Of a stretch of 64,000 nt of DNA, positions 22,704-33,082 are shown piece by piece. The notes beneath the pieces are model-generated. The model was not told the DNA's origin. It saw only the letters and a list, made by a program, of their open reading frames with translations, and did no database searches. Numbering within the stretch: the first letter of the stretch is position 1; each line of letters begins with the position of its first letter. The stretch lies in assembly GCF_020509005.1 (NCBI RefSeq), contig NC_063013.1:6014001-6078000 (forward strand), in the 5' to 3' direction. The position numbers were made by a program, and so were the translations under genes. The DNA is from Fulvia fulva. Lineage: Eukaryota; Ascomycota; Dothideomycetes; Mycosphaerellales; Mycosphaerellaceae.

Positions 22704-24480
22704 ATAGGCAGAATTTCTATTACAATTCAACTTCTAGATTATATACCGCCTAGGTATATAAGGAACGAAGCTAGATAGCCTAACGAGACGTAGCTAGGAC
22801 CTTCCGTAGGGGGTAGACGATCCGAGAAATTAGTACTAGTATTAGACATTACTTCCGCTAGAGCGATTCCTTAAGATCGACTCTATACGAGCTACTATCG
22901 AAGATACGCCCGAAGAAGAAGAGACGACTCCCCTAAATCCTAAAGCAATCGAGTTTATTCTAGAACTAGAACAGGTACTATAAACATAGCTAGTACTAGC
23001 TTAGGAAGTATAGACTACGAATAAAGCGGAAGTCGAAGCTGAACTCGAGTACCGTATAACGACTACTTACGCCCTAGACTAAGAACTTAAGGCGGTAATT
23101 AAGATACTATAGAAAGATAGTACTATCCCTCTACTCTTATAGAAGGCGAAGATACACCCTACGTACTATAAGGTAGATAGTAATATATTATATATACGAA
23201 ACTAGTACGATAGTTAGAGCCTATAGGTACCCGATAACTAGGCCCTACGGACTCGGCTTATTAGAATGAATTATAACGCTCTAGTAGTAGGACATTTAGG
23301 AAGAGCTCGAATCTATAAACTCGTAGCACGAGATTTCTATTAGCCTAGCTTAGTAAGATTAGTACGTAGATATACCGCGAATTGCCGTATATACCGTACG
23401 ACGAAATCTTATAACTCCTAGCCACCTAGATTATTATACCTACTTTTAGTACCGGACCGACCTTAGAGGTATATCGCGGTAGACTTCGTAGTCGGACTTC
23501 CTAATAGCACCCTCGATAGTATGACCTATAATAACATTATGACCGTAATAGATAGGCTAATAAAGGAAGTCGAGCTAATTCCGATCGGAGCGATAACTAT
23601 ATAGAATACGGTAAGACTTTTCCTTAAGTATATATTCTCCCGACGCGGATTTCCTAATACTATTACTTTAGACCGCGGTAAGTAATAGGTTACTACCTTC
23701 TAGAAGAAACTTTATAAGATACTTTGTACAAGTCGTAGGCTAAGTTCTTTATACTACCTAGAAACTAATAGATAGTCGGAACGTACTAACTAAGTAATAG
23801 AATAGTATCTCCGTATATTTACTAACGAGGTATAAGATGACTAGGTAGAATAGCTTTGTCTAGCTCAGTTCGCGATCAACAACCACCTTTCTAAAATTAC
23901 TAGTATGTCGCTATTCTACGCTACTTTAGGCTATAACCCTAAGTTTATAGAGCGCGTAGACCTAAGCGCTAGAAAAGAGGGAGGACTAACTATACTCTAG
24001 CGACTAGATACGCGATCGGCTAAAGCCTTTATACGCCGGATTTACGACCTTTATAAGTACCTTTAAGAAAATATACGGATGTTATAAGCTCTCTAAGCTA
24101 AAGTAGTAAACCGCTACTAAAGCATCTCGCTAGACTATAAAGTAGACGACTAGGTATACCTAAGTACTAAGAACATCCGTACGACTCTACTATCTAAGAA
24201 GCTCGGTAGAAGATACGCTAGCCCGTACTAGATTATAGAAGTTATACTAGCTAAGCTCTTATATAAACTAAGATTATCGGACGCTATAGTAGGACTTAAT
24301 AACTACTTTTATACTTCGTTACGTTAGCGAGCCGATCATCCCGACTTCCTACTACTCGAAGGCTAGTATCTAGTACTACTACTACCGATAATTATCGAGC
24401 CCGATACTATAGAAGCCAATATAGTCGCTAATATAGTCGTAACACCTATATATATATAAGGTAGAGAAGATCTTAGATAT
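22704..24480 (+). pseudogene. gypsy-1 RNase H end and integrase
   Basis: Resumes at the end of RNase H (EFLLQFNF.. type region just after 22708). The integrase zinc domain is near 23285-23410: GHLGRARIYKLVARDFY and NCRIYRTTK, the second Cys of CxxC now Tyr. The catalytic core follows at about 23460-23810 with YIAVDFVVGLPNS (first Asp), a TITLDRGK segment (second Asp region) and RQSERTN preceded by Asn (Glu region). FAINNHLSKITSMSLFYATLGY at 23870-23940 is typical of gypsy integrase C-termini. RIP-type stops throughout. Confidence 0.92.
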
Positions 24481-25230
24481 ATATACCCGTAAGCGAGTAG
24501 GTAAAGTAAAGAAGGGGTAGAAGCGTAAAGTAGACACTTAGTATAAGGTGAAATGGCTTAGATATTAGAATGAGGAGGATAGTAAGACCTAGTAACCGGC
24601 TAAGAATATGTTTAAACACGCGGCCGCCGCTATTATAGACTTTTACTATAACCGGCCGGAGTTATCTACGCCTATAGGCTTCGTAGCTCTATCTAGTTAG
24701 GTCCTCCTAAGTAATAAGGTCCTCGGGCTTAACACGATTAGGGTTAATAGTAACACCGTTACGAATAAGTTGTCTCGAGCTATACCTCTAATAGAATATA
24801 CTTAGTATATATTTACTACGTACCGCTATACTAGCTAGGTTACGGGAAAGCCTACTGTCTTAACTAAGGACTCCGGTATTACCTACTACCCTTAGCTCTA
24901 CGATAGTACCGGTAGTTATACCGATACTCGAGTAAAACCTATAGAGCCTATAATAATACCTAACCTTAGCTATAAGGATTATACGTAAGTACTAGCCGAA
25001 GACAGACTTCGGTCTAGGGTAAACTAGCTAACTAGGTAGTATATTTCTCGAAGGGAGCCGGTCGCGGATAGGCTAGTTTTAGATAGACAGGATGTAGATA
25101 TATTACTAGACGATAATAAGGTATTAGAGAATAATTAGACTTTCGTACGGTTATAGAGTAGTACGGGCAAGTGGCCGTATAAGATAGATAACGCTTCGAG
25201 GACTAAGACGCATTTTAAGAGGTAGGGTAC
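24481..25230 (+). pseudogene. gypsy-1 chromodomain and C-terminal extension
   Basis: After the integrase core the frame reads DTxYKVKWLRYxNEEDSKT and then AKNMFKHAAAAIIDFYYNRP (about 24527-24670). This is a chromodomain, which in chromoviruses directs integration to modified chromatin. The same sense frame continues for about 180 further codons with only RIP-type stops to the purine tract before the 3' LTR (for example EPVADRLVLDRQDVDILLDD near 25050-25110). Chromovirus polyproteins usually end soon after the chromodomain, so this extension has no assigned role. Confidence 0.8.
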
Positions 25231-25415
25231 TATTACGGGTAGCCCGCGACCCCTTACTATAGCTACGTCGGCCCGGGTAAACCGCGGACCTTCCGTATCG
25301 GTTTAGCGCGGCTTAGCTTTACTTTATAACTTCGCCGCGCCTCGCGCTCCTCTTTCGTAGCTTTATAGAACAACAACTCTCTTATTCGGACCCTATAGTA
25401 CGCGCGCCCTTATAA
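25231..25415 (+). repeat. 3' LTR of gypsy-1
   Basis: Matches 10638-10822. Preceded by a RIP-altered polypurine tract AAGAGGTAGGGTAC. Confidence 0.92.
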
Positions 25416-26814
25416 TACTATTAAGAACTAATAGGCTTAAAAGTAATACGCGCCGAGGACCTACGTATCTAATTTAGTTCTATACGACAGTTTACTAAGA
25501 CTAATAAGATAGTAAGCTAGATTTAAATAGTAGTTATAAGAAATAATTTCCTAGCCTACTACTATAATTAAACTTAGAGCGTAGCAAAGCGATAAGTTTA
25601 ATCTCTATAGATATATATTCCTACGCTTAATATAATAGTATACCGAGGATATATTGTATAACGTACTATAGTTATAGGTAACTACTCGGCTATATCGCCC
25701 GTAAGAATAGGGTAAAGTAATATTATATTAAATATATACCTTTATTAAAAGTAAGGTAAGAAGTAAGCCTAGGAAAGTTAAAAGCTACCTAAATCTTAAA
25801 TAAAGTATTTACTAATATAATAAGTAAGTAGGACTATTATATATTAAATAGAGTAGTAATACGTAAAGTAGCTTACTACTACGCTCTATCTTAGAGATCC
25901 TTATAGTAATTAAAAGGGGTATTCTATTTACCTTTAGGGACCTAAGCGATATTATAGAGGCTATTTACGCTAGAGATTCCCTCTCCTTAAAAAGGTCCTA
26001 TAGCTATATCTTAAATCTTATAGCTCCGCGGACCCTAAAGCCCTAGTACGTATACTCTATTCCTAATAATATAGTTATAGATACTACTAATAAGCTAATA
26101 TTATATATATAGCTCGGTCTTTAGTATAGGAGGCTATATACGCCGGAAATATTTAATAAATCGTAGCGGATACGCGTAGAGGATTCTTATATATAATATA
26201 GTAAATTAGGGTTATAGCCGTATAGAAGGCTCTACTCTCTTCCGCCTTTCCTTCCGTAAATAATTTGCGCTTAATTCTTAAACCCTCTCTTATTCTTTCG
26301 TAATCTCTATCTTAATATCGTACTTTCTCCTACTCTACCTCCGTATTTAGCGAGTAATCGAGTTAGAGAATAGGTATAGCGATATAATACTACTAACTAC
26401 AACTAATATTGCCCTTCCTACTTCCCCGATAGCTACCGTTATATTAGCGCCGGGCGGTATAGGCCCTTTACTACTACCTAATAATCTATCTAAATAGTCT
26501 ATATCTCGTATCGATATCGATCTAGAGCTTACTAATAGTAGCAATTCCGATACTAGTAAGTCCGCCTATCCTAATAAGTATTACTATAGTAAACATAAGA
26601 GATATAAGAAGAAGTCGAAGTTTATCTTAAAAGTAAGTAAGAAGAATAAGGGTAAGATACTCGCGATATATAAAAAGTATCGAGGATAATCTAATAAGAT
26701 TAAGTAAGAGCAACTTCTCGTAAAGAAGATAGATAAGAAGAAGCGTATAGTATCGCTATCGTTATTAGCTAAATAGCCGGTAAAGAAGTATACTAGTAGT
26801 CGGCCGGTTACTTA
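25416..26814 (+). pseudogene. Unidentified RIP-damaged coding relic
   Basis: From at least 25866 to about 26300 one forward frame is broken only by stops of the RIP type, with coding-like composition (RDLSDIIEAIYARDSL, LIAPRTLKP, RRLYTPEIFNKS, RIRVEDSY). From 26338 to about 26690 another open stretch reads into a Ser-rich, then strongly Lys-rich region (NKYYYSKHKRYKKKSKFI). I do not recognise a family. The left part (25416-25860) also shows scattered coding signal but no motif. It lies between the gypsy-1 3' LTR and the LTR of element P and may be the interior of an older element or a mutated host gene. The 65-codon minus-strand frame at 26347-26544 looks like its antisense shadow. Confidence 0.4.
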
Positions 26815-27018
26815 TATTACGAGGCTATAGTAGACGAGTATAGTAGTAGTTTATTAACGAAGTCAATAGCTAAAGAGAGAAGGTAGTTCTAAGAGAGAGA
26901 GAGAGGGCTTCTTAAGGGAAGCCGAGGTCGCGCTCGGGCTAAGCTTAGTCATTGATGTCACGTGATCACGAGTCACGTGACCCGATCCGAATCTTCTACT
27001 TACGGAGCTACCGTAACA
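26815..27018 (-). repeat. LTR of minus-strand LTR element P (204 bp)
   Basis: On the minus strand it starts TGTTACGGTAGC and ends CTCGTAATA (RIP form of CGTAACA), so the ends are inverted TGTTACG/CGTAACA. Next to its start lies a perfect polypurine tract (27020-27030 on the plus strand reads TACCCCCCCTT), showing it is the 3' LTR of a minus-strand element. It holds two TCACGTGA palindromes, at 26958-26965 and 26973-26980. A second copy was not found in the window, so borders rest on the end symmetry and the tract. Confidence 0.75.
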
Positions 27019-27130
27019 CTACCCCCCCTTAAGACACGTTCGTCTCGAAGCGTATATCCTTAAACTATCCTTAATACGTACGCGAAGGCTTTATTATCCT
27101 CTATATCTATCGTATCCTCTAGTAGCTTAA

Positions 27131-27145
27131 CTATATAAGTTTACG
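27131..27145. repeat. Left target-site duplication of LINE B
   Basis: CTATATAAGTTTACG, repeated at 28714-28728 after the ATCT tail; the first bases overlap the tail repeat. Confidence 0.93.
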
Positions 27146-28225
27146 GGTCGACGACGAGAATCACCTGTACGTGGTGTCGGCTACGAACCTCTCGTCTAGC
27201 TACGAGAGAGCCAAGTATTCTCACGCTGGAGCGTCGTGGGCGCGACGGGCGCGTAGCGTAGGCGAAGCCGCGGCGAACAGAGGACTACCAGCAAAACGGG
27301 TATGAAAACCATCCGACGAGCGTGTACTCGTGTCGGGAGCGAGTCCCTCTTCTTTCTACGTGTAAGAAGGGCGCGGAACCGTGGCCTATACGCTCGACAG
27401 GACACCTCTGGTATGAGTGCAGAATTTTCACCTCCGGAGACCGCAAACCGAGCGGGCTAAGCGACGAACATTGGACGAGCGGACTACAGAACAACAACTG
27501 AGCGGACTATGCAACGGCGTCGAGCGGACTACGAAACAATCTGGTGTTTGCCAGCGGGCAATGCGGTGGGTAGGTGGACACGCGACGAAGCCTGTAAGGG
27601 CCTGTTGAACACCCGGTATGGGAACGAGGGTTTTGCCTGAGGCACTGCCTGTCCCGCTACACAACGCACCTAGTCTGACATGGTAGATTGCGACGAGGAA
27701 AAGACGATAGCCTGAGCAAGGAAAAGACGGCTGTTAGGACGGGGAAAAGACGTACAATGCAAGTGGATTAGTTCTGTGATCGGGGAGGATCGAGGGCAGG
27801 GTGATAAGGAACTTCATATTGGTTAGTAGGTGGAAACGCAAGGAGTACGCTGCCCGGCGTGGTGTGTGCCCCGAGCAGACCTGCGAGGCATGGACGGCCG
27901 CTTTCTAGAGATAGGCTGCGGTAACGCGAAGGGCGTCAAAACCTGGGGCGTGGTGTACACTGGCAGCGACGGCTGACACTGTCTGTACAGCCCGAGAGGA
28001 CGGATGCGCATGTCGGTCAATAGAGAGCACTAAAGGGCTCAGGCCTATGGAGGTGGATATTGGCTTAAGGAGCAAACAGGGAGGGAGGGCGTAGAGGGAA
28101 GCTTTTGCTCCGGGCTAACCTCTCGAAACGAGGCTACACGGTGGTGCTAGATGAGTGGGAAAGCGCGGTTAAGACTTGTCACCTTATCTCGTAGCTAGCT
28201 TGCTAAATACGATTCCTTCCTTGCC
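27146..28225 (+). repeat. WEIRD-like module, least mutated copy
   Basis: A 1,080-bp non-coding unit from GGTCGACGACG to CGATTCCTTCCTTGCC. Visible structure: a perfect hairpin CTCTCGT/ACGAGAG at 27189-27208; GAGCGG(G/A)CTA at 27450, 27477, 27500 and 27522; GGAAAAGACG at 27697, 27720 and 27743 (exact 23-bp spacing); and a CTCG/CGAG hairpin near 28122-28132. Frames of 60-78 codons on both strands are not kept in the LINE A copy and look like chance. Its exact ends in two independent insertions suggest it is copied from a discrete RNA. No transcription signal was identified. Confidence 0.92.
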
Positions 28226-28510
28226 CAAAACCCGGAGCACATGGTGCTGAACTGTACTAAGTGGGTAAAAGGGAGAAGCCAGTGGAGGGCGAAGGCAAGA
28301 GACAGGCAATACCAGGCCATCATCCAGGACAGACAAGATATAAGGAGAGTGACAAGATGGATCCTTAACGAGGACTACCTAGAGCAATTCTCCCTAGCAG
28401 TAGAAACGGAAAGGTGGATAGAGAGGAGGGAGAGAGAGAGAAGAGCCGGGGAAACAGAAGGGAGAAAGGGAATCGAGAGGAGGACATCACCAGGGTTACG
28501 GGCAAGGTAG
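28226..28510 (+). CDS. LINE B ORF2 C-terminal fragment
   Basis: About 95 codons of the extreme C-terminus of a LINE ORF2, open from the module junction to TAG at 28508-28510. It starts QNPEHMVLNC, the second half of the CCHC-like zinc motif also seen in LINE A (QNVEHRLLVC). It continues with RVTRWILNEDYLEQFSLAVE and a basic Arg/Glu tail, paralleling LINE A's end (RITRWIIHQGFLEQFSL). An ATG at 28241 is inside the fragment. No RT is present, so it is a remnant without expected function. Confidence 0.8.
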   Translation, partial: QNPEHMVLNCTKWVKGRSQWRAKARDRQYQAIIQDRQDIRRVTRWILNEDYLEQFSLAVETERWIERRERERRAGETEGRKGIERRTSPGLRAR

Positions 28511-28728
28511 TCATAGGGTAACAACCATGACACTAGCGTACCCTGAAGGAAGGAGAACGAAAGGACAAGACAGGAAAGAACGAGGAGGGCAAAGACGAGG
28601 AGGTTTTCATCCGTTAATCGGGTTTCCTACCTACACAAATAGACCTAAATAGCGAGAGACCTGCATAGGCCATAGGGCACTAAAACAGGCGAATGAATAA
28701 TCTATCTATCTATCTATATAAGTTTACG
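28511..28728 (+). repeat. LINE B 3' UTR, ATCT tail and right TSD
   Basis: Non-coding 3' end with CATGACACTAGCGTACCCT, a GGAGGTTTTCATCC segment, and GGGCACTAAAACAGGCGAATG before the tail. The minus-strand LINE K (60705-61191) has the same 3' UTR in RIP-altered form. TSD copy at 28714-28728. Confidence 0.9.
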
Positions 28729-29339
28729 CCGTTAAATCTAGTCCTCCGTAGTAAGCGCCGTTAGCCTATCCCTTACTATAGCTAATATAGCCGGTACGAG
28801 CGTGTAAAGATATAGCCGAGCTAGTATCCTCGCTTAGACAATTACTAGAAGTAGGTACTAGTAAAACCCCCCTATTATAGTCTATAGTAATATTATAAGG
28901 CGTATAGTTAGTCGGAGGTAGAGCTATATCGCTAGTACTATAAAGTAGTCGTATAAATAAAGTCACCTAAGACGCTAGATCTATAGCGTATATATCTACT
29001 TCGGCAAAGTGTCTGTTAAGGTCGCGTAGCGTCTCGTTTAGTACCTAGTCCTATAGCGGATAGAAGTTAACTAGTATAGACTTGTCTTAGTTATTATACT
29101 TGAAATCTACGACTACCTTCGGTATATCCTTATATATTATACTTATATACTACTAGAATATATCGATCGAGGCGCTATTACTAAACACGATATATTCGAA
29201 AGCCCTTATTAAGGCTATTCTAACGATCTATAAAGTAGGCTACTACCCCTAGAATTAAGGGAGTTCTACCTTATTTAATTTGGATAGCTTAAAGTTCTCT
29301 TCACCCTATTTCTTTAGCTCTAAACGCCGCGGAGGTGCC

Positions 29340-30629
29340 TAGCTACATTAGGTAACTCCTAGGTAATAGTAGTCTAGGCTACGGTACTACCGGCGCCTAC
29401 GGCTCTATAGGCGAAGCTCCCCTAAGACAACTAGTAGCAACTTATAGAGGACGTCAAAAGTATAGAAACTAACGATTAGCTCCTATACTAGTCTCTCTAG
29501 GTAATAATTACTTAGCTACGTACGGCGCTAGTACTATCGTATTACCGAGGGTAATAAGAAATAAGGACCACGGCTTAGGCGATTAATAAGGCCACCCGGA
29601 TTTAATACCCCTATAGCTAGGTATCGGTCGCGGTATCGATACTAGGCCCCCGCCTAATATACTATAGAGTTACGATCCGTATTATAGTAAAGGAAGACTA
29701 GGCCGAAGTGACGAAGTTATCGAATAAGGAGCTCGCCTAGCGAATTAATTAACTAGGGGTAGTAGTAGTAAACTAATAGTCTAACGGTACTCTATAAATC
29801 TATACTAGCTCTACTACTACTAGGAGGCACCTAGGGGTATAGCTATAGTAGGTATCTAAGGTTACGGTATTAGCGAAGGTCTTAACGAGATAATTTTCGA
29901 TCCTAGTCTACGATATACCTAAAGAGCTCGATATAAATAACTAAGGTCACCTACGTACTCTCTAAGAGGACAACCCGGTCACTCTTAACTCTCTAATCTA
30001 GAAGGCGACTTAGCTCTATAGGAAATGGCTAGAAGGTAAGAAGGCCTCGGCGCTAATTATATAGCTATAAGACGCGAAAGCGGCGGATCTAGTAATAGAA
30101 CAAGGCCTAATCTAGTAATATAGCCTTAAGATAGTCGAAAAGTACTCCTTACCCTTTCGTGTCCTCTAATACTTTAAATACTCATAGTATAGACACTAAA
30201 CCTATACGTATATAAACAAGTAGGCCTACTCGAACTATATAGGAGACTATATATCTAGGGACTATATATCGGCTACGAGACGGTACGCGAACTGTCCGGG
30301 GTACTACCTATCGTATAGCGTAGAATACCTATAGCGTAAACTAGCGAAAAACAAGGCAATTATAAACAGAACCGTCGCCCTAGGATTCTACGGCGACCGT
30401 AAGGCTAGCCTATACCGGAACTAGCTAGCGGCGGTCGGGTATAAGCGCCCTAGAGCCGAGAACGATATAAAGGATACGTAACCTAGGGCGTACGGGAGGC
30501 CACGTGCTCTACTAGCTACGGCGAGGGAATCTAACTAGGCCCGGCTCCCCTTTAGTATATAGCCGATAGGCGTAGACTAGGACGTATAAGGTAGTAGAAC
30601 ATAGGACATTATAGAGGAAATGATTATCG
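29340..30629 (+). pseudogene. LINE E ORF1 (nucleic-acid-binding, zinc knuckles)
   Basis: ORF1 of the LINE, the RNA-binding protein. Frame readable through RIP stops. The C-terminal part at about 30170-30330 has a row of knuckle-like motifs with Cys changed to Tyr (FKYSQYRHQTY region, then ANCPGYYLSYSVEY). It ends close to the ORF2 start at about 30629. The same product lies on the minus strand in LINE D (50390-49110). Confidence 0.75.
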
Positions 30630-33077
30630 ATAACGATAACTAGCCTCGACACGCTTAGTATTATCTAGTATAACGTTAACTATAGCAAGGATATAGTCTA
30701 GAACCATTTCCTATACGAGGCGGACCCGTACGTCTACTACGTCCTAGTAATCTAGGAGCTATAGATTAACCCGTACTGTAAGAGACTAACGACCTATAAG
30801 TTACTAGGCTATACGATATACTTACGAGGCGACGGTAGACCCCGTACGTGCTTCTATATTAGTAAGGACATACTAGAATCCGACTAGGAGGTAGTATACT
30901 ACGTAGACGAAGAGGGCGGGGGCGATGTTACCTCCCTCTACGTAGATAGTACCTAGATATACAACCTATATACACAGCCGCTAGCCTCGAGGTCTAGCCG
31001 CGACCTTAGGGTCTATAGATACCTATATAGTACGCTTAAGAGACAAGGGTACTATATCGTAGTAGGAGACTTTAATATATACTACCCTTTCTAGGAAAGC
31101 CTTATATAGCCGTACCCTATAGCTAACGAAGTACTCGACTTAATAGCGAGTAACGTAATTGCCCTTAATACCCCGAAGGACCTAGGTACCTAGAAGTAAG
31201 GGGGACTCTAAGGCACGATCGACCTCTCCTAGATCTTAGATAGCTACTACTATATAGTAACCTACTATAGGATCGAACATAAACTCGAGCCGTCGTTAGA
31301 CTATATACTAGTTAGGACCTCTATTACGATATAGATATAATATATACTAGCGAGAACCCCTAAGCTAAACTAGGGAAAGGCCTACTAGGCTAATATCTAG
31401 GTATACCTCGACGACTCCGAGAGGCTAGACTAGATCGCGTAGTAGCAATATACTAGTAAAGACGAGATAGACGAGGCAGTCTAAGGGTTAATAGACGAAA
31501 TAAGAAAAGCGACCTTACTTTACGTTCCGCTTATCTAACTAACGATATAGTCTAAACTATACTAGACGCCGAAGTATACTACGGTAGTAAGAGAAGTAAG
31601 GAGAGCCCGCCGGGTATAGACGAGCAGCTATAGCGAGGAGGCCTAGAACGTATATAGGGAGGCATACTAATAGAAGAAAGCTATAATACGGGGGGAGAAA
31701 GTAGTCGGCTAGAGAGCTATAGTAGAAGAAATCGCCGGCAAGCTAGCGAGGATATAGAAGCTAGCGAAATAGGCCTAATAGGACCCTATATAGGGCCCCT
31801 CCTTCTCTATTCTAGCGCTATAATCGCCTAGTGACCCGGTTAGCGACCCCGAGGCTAAGGCGCGTCTACTAGCTAGTAAGTTCTTCCCGCCCCTAGTCGA
31901 GGCTAATCTAAGCGATATAAATAGCTCTACTCCCCTAGCCCCTAGTATCGCGGTCTAATAGGAGGTGTCCGAGAGAGAAGTTACCGCTATACTTAGGAGG
32001 TTACCGGCGAAGAAAGCCCCGGGGCCGGATAGGATCCTAAAAGAACTACTAAGGAAGTATAGAGATTAACTAGCCCTAGTAGTCGTAGCGATCTTTAACG
32101 CCTACCTATAGACCGGATACTACCTAACGGTATTTAAGTAATCGACAATAGTAGTCCTACGTAAGCCGTAAAAGCAAGATTATACGTAGGTAAAGTCGTA
32201 CCGCCTAATTACGCTCCTTAATACTCCTAGGAAGGCGCTTAAGAAGCTAGTTATAATAAGACCTTCCGAGGCGGTAGAGGAATACTCCCTACTCCCGGAC
32301 ACCTAGATAGGTACGCGCCTTTAGCGATCGACGCTATCCGCGATAGAACTTATTACCTCTTAGGTAAAGGCTATCTAGTATAAGAATAGGGACAAGGTAG
32401 TATCCTTACTTAGTCTAGACATATCGGGAGCCTTTAACTACGTATTATACCCGCGGCTACTCTATATCCTAAGGTCGAAAGGACTCCCTAAGTAGCTTAT
32501 TGACTTCGTACGGTCCTACCTCTAAAACCGTAGTACGTCGATCCTAGTCGGCTAGTATAGAAGCCTATTTCAAGTAGTCTATACTAGAATCCCGTAAGGC
32601 TTAACGCTAGTACCTATTCTGTTCCTCTTCTTTATAGCGACACTACTCCTAGCCGTAGAATCCTAGAACACCGCTACGAGCGGCTTCGTAGACGACATAA
32701 ACATCCTAGCGTAGTCTTCCTCGACTAAGGAGAACTATAGGCTACTAGAAGAGAAGTATAAGATCTACGAGGACTAGGCTAAGAGGTATAGGGCTTAGTT
32801 TGCTCTAGAAAAGTACAATCTAATACAATTTACGCGCCGGCTACGGTTCTATAATATATAAGCTTCTATCTAGATATAGGGGTATACGACTAACCCGGTA
32901 AATTAGCTTAGGATCCTCGGACTATAGGTAGACCCGGCGCTACGGTAGAGGAAGCACGTATAGGTAATATTACGGAAAGCTAAACAGAATATAGTATTAT
33001 ACTAGAGGCTCACTACGTCTATATAGGGGGCGGACTTTTAGTAGTTACGACTTCTATATACGGCTATTATACGGCTA
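30630..33077 (+). pseudogene. LINE E ORF2, endonuclease and RT (first part)
   Basis: Starts about 30630 (MIIDNDNxPRHAxYYLV). Endonuclease spans about 30640-31330, with VVGDFNIYYPFQESL at 31053 onward, KGGLQGTIDLSQ-type and ILDSYYYIVTYYRIE segments near 31200-31270 corresponding to the conserved Asp/His region. RT spans about 31960-32950 with the catalytic GFVDDINILA at about 32681-32710. Interrupted at 33077 by the copia-2 TSD GTCCT. All reading frames contain RIP-type stops. Confidence 0.87.
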
Positions 33078-33082
33078 GTCCT
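33078..33082. repeat. Left 5-bp TSD of copia-2 (GTCCT)
   Basis: GTCCT at 33078-33082 and at 39886-39890. Confidence 0.95.

Larger units (their letters stand above)
10638..25415 (+). mobile_element. gypsy-1: chromodomain Ty3/gypsy element, interrupted twice
   Basis: Both LTRs are present (10638-10822 and 25231-25415, about 185 bp each). The internal order is gag, protease, RT, RNase H, integrase, chromodomain: a chromovirus. Two younger elements split it. LINE A lies in gag, bounded by a 16-bp duplication, and copia-1b lies in RNase H, bounded by a 5-bp duplication. Removing them leaves about 7.3 kb, a normal size. The sequence before the 3' LTR (AAGAGGTAGGGTAC) is a purine-rich tract. No clear TSD flanks the LTRs: CTAGG is on the left, and nothing equal follows on the right. 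Confidence 0.93.
27146..28713 (+). mobile_element. LINE B: composite element, WEIRD-like module plus 488 bp of a LINE 3' end
   Basis: A 1,568-bp insertion with a 15-bp TSD. The first 1,080 bp are the module, the remainder is the last ~488 bp of a LINE of the same family as LINE K. It is almost free of RIP changes (CpA and TpG frequent), unlike its surroundings, and so is probably among the youngest insertions. The LINE part starts at the same base as the independently inserted LINE K (60705-61191). The tail is (ATCT)n at about 28699-28717. Confidence 0.93.
27019..29183 (-). pseudogene. 3' coding end of element P, minus strand, interrupted by LINE B
   Basis: Between the P polypurine tract and LINE E, skipping LINE B and one TSD, a minus-strand frame is readable with few RIP-type stops. 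It includes PKVVVDFKYNN, VLNETLRDLNRHFAEVDIY, a 66-codon stop-free run at 28966-28766 (LPPTNYTPYNITIDYNR), and KLLEDTIDIEDNKAFAYVL close to the LTR. Such a frame running to the tract is expected of the last ORF of an LTR element, but I do not recognise a domain and cannot place it in RT, RNase H or integrase. Family assignment to gypsy rests only on the LTR and tract style. The upstream end is lost at LINE E. Confidence 0.5.

Noticed and set aside
10633..25420. TSD of gypsy-1
   Set aside because: Left flank CTAGG and right flank after CCCTTATA do not match under any LTR border I tried; not claimed.
27196..28020. Short ORFs of 60-78 codons in the 1,080-bp module on both strands
   Set aside because: Not preserved in the LINE A copy of the module, overlap one another on opposite strands, no motif.
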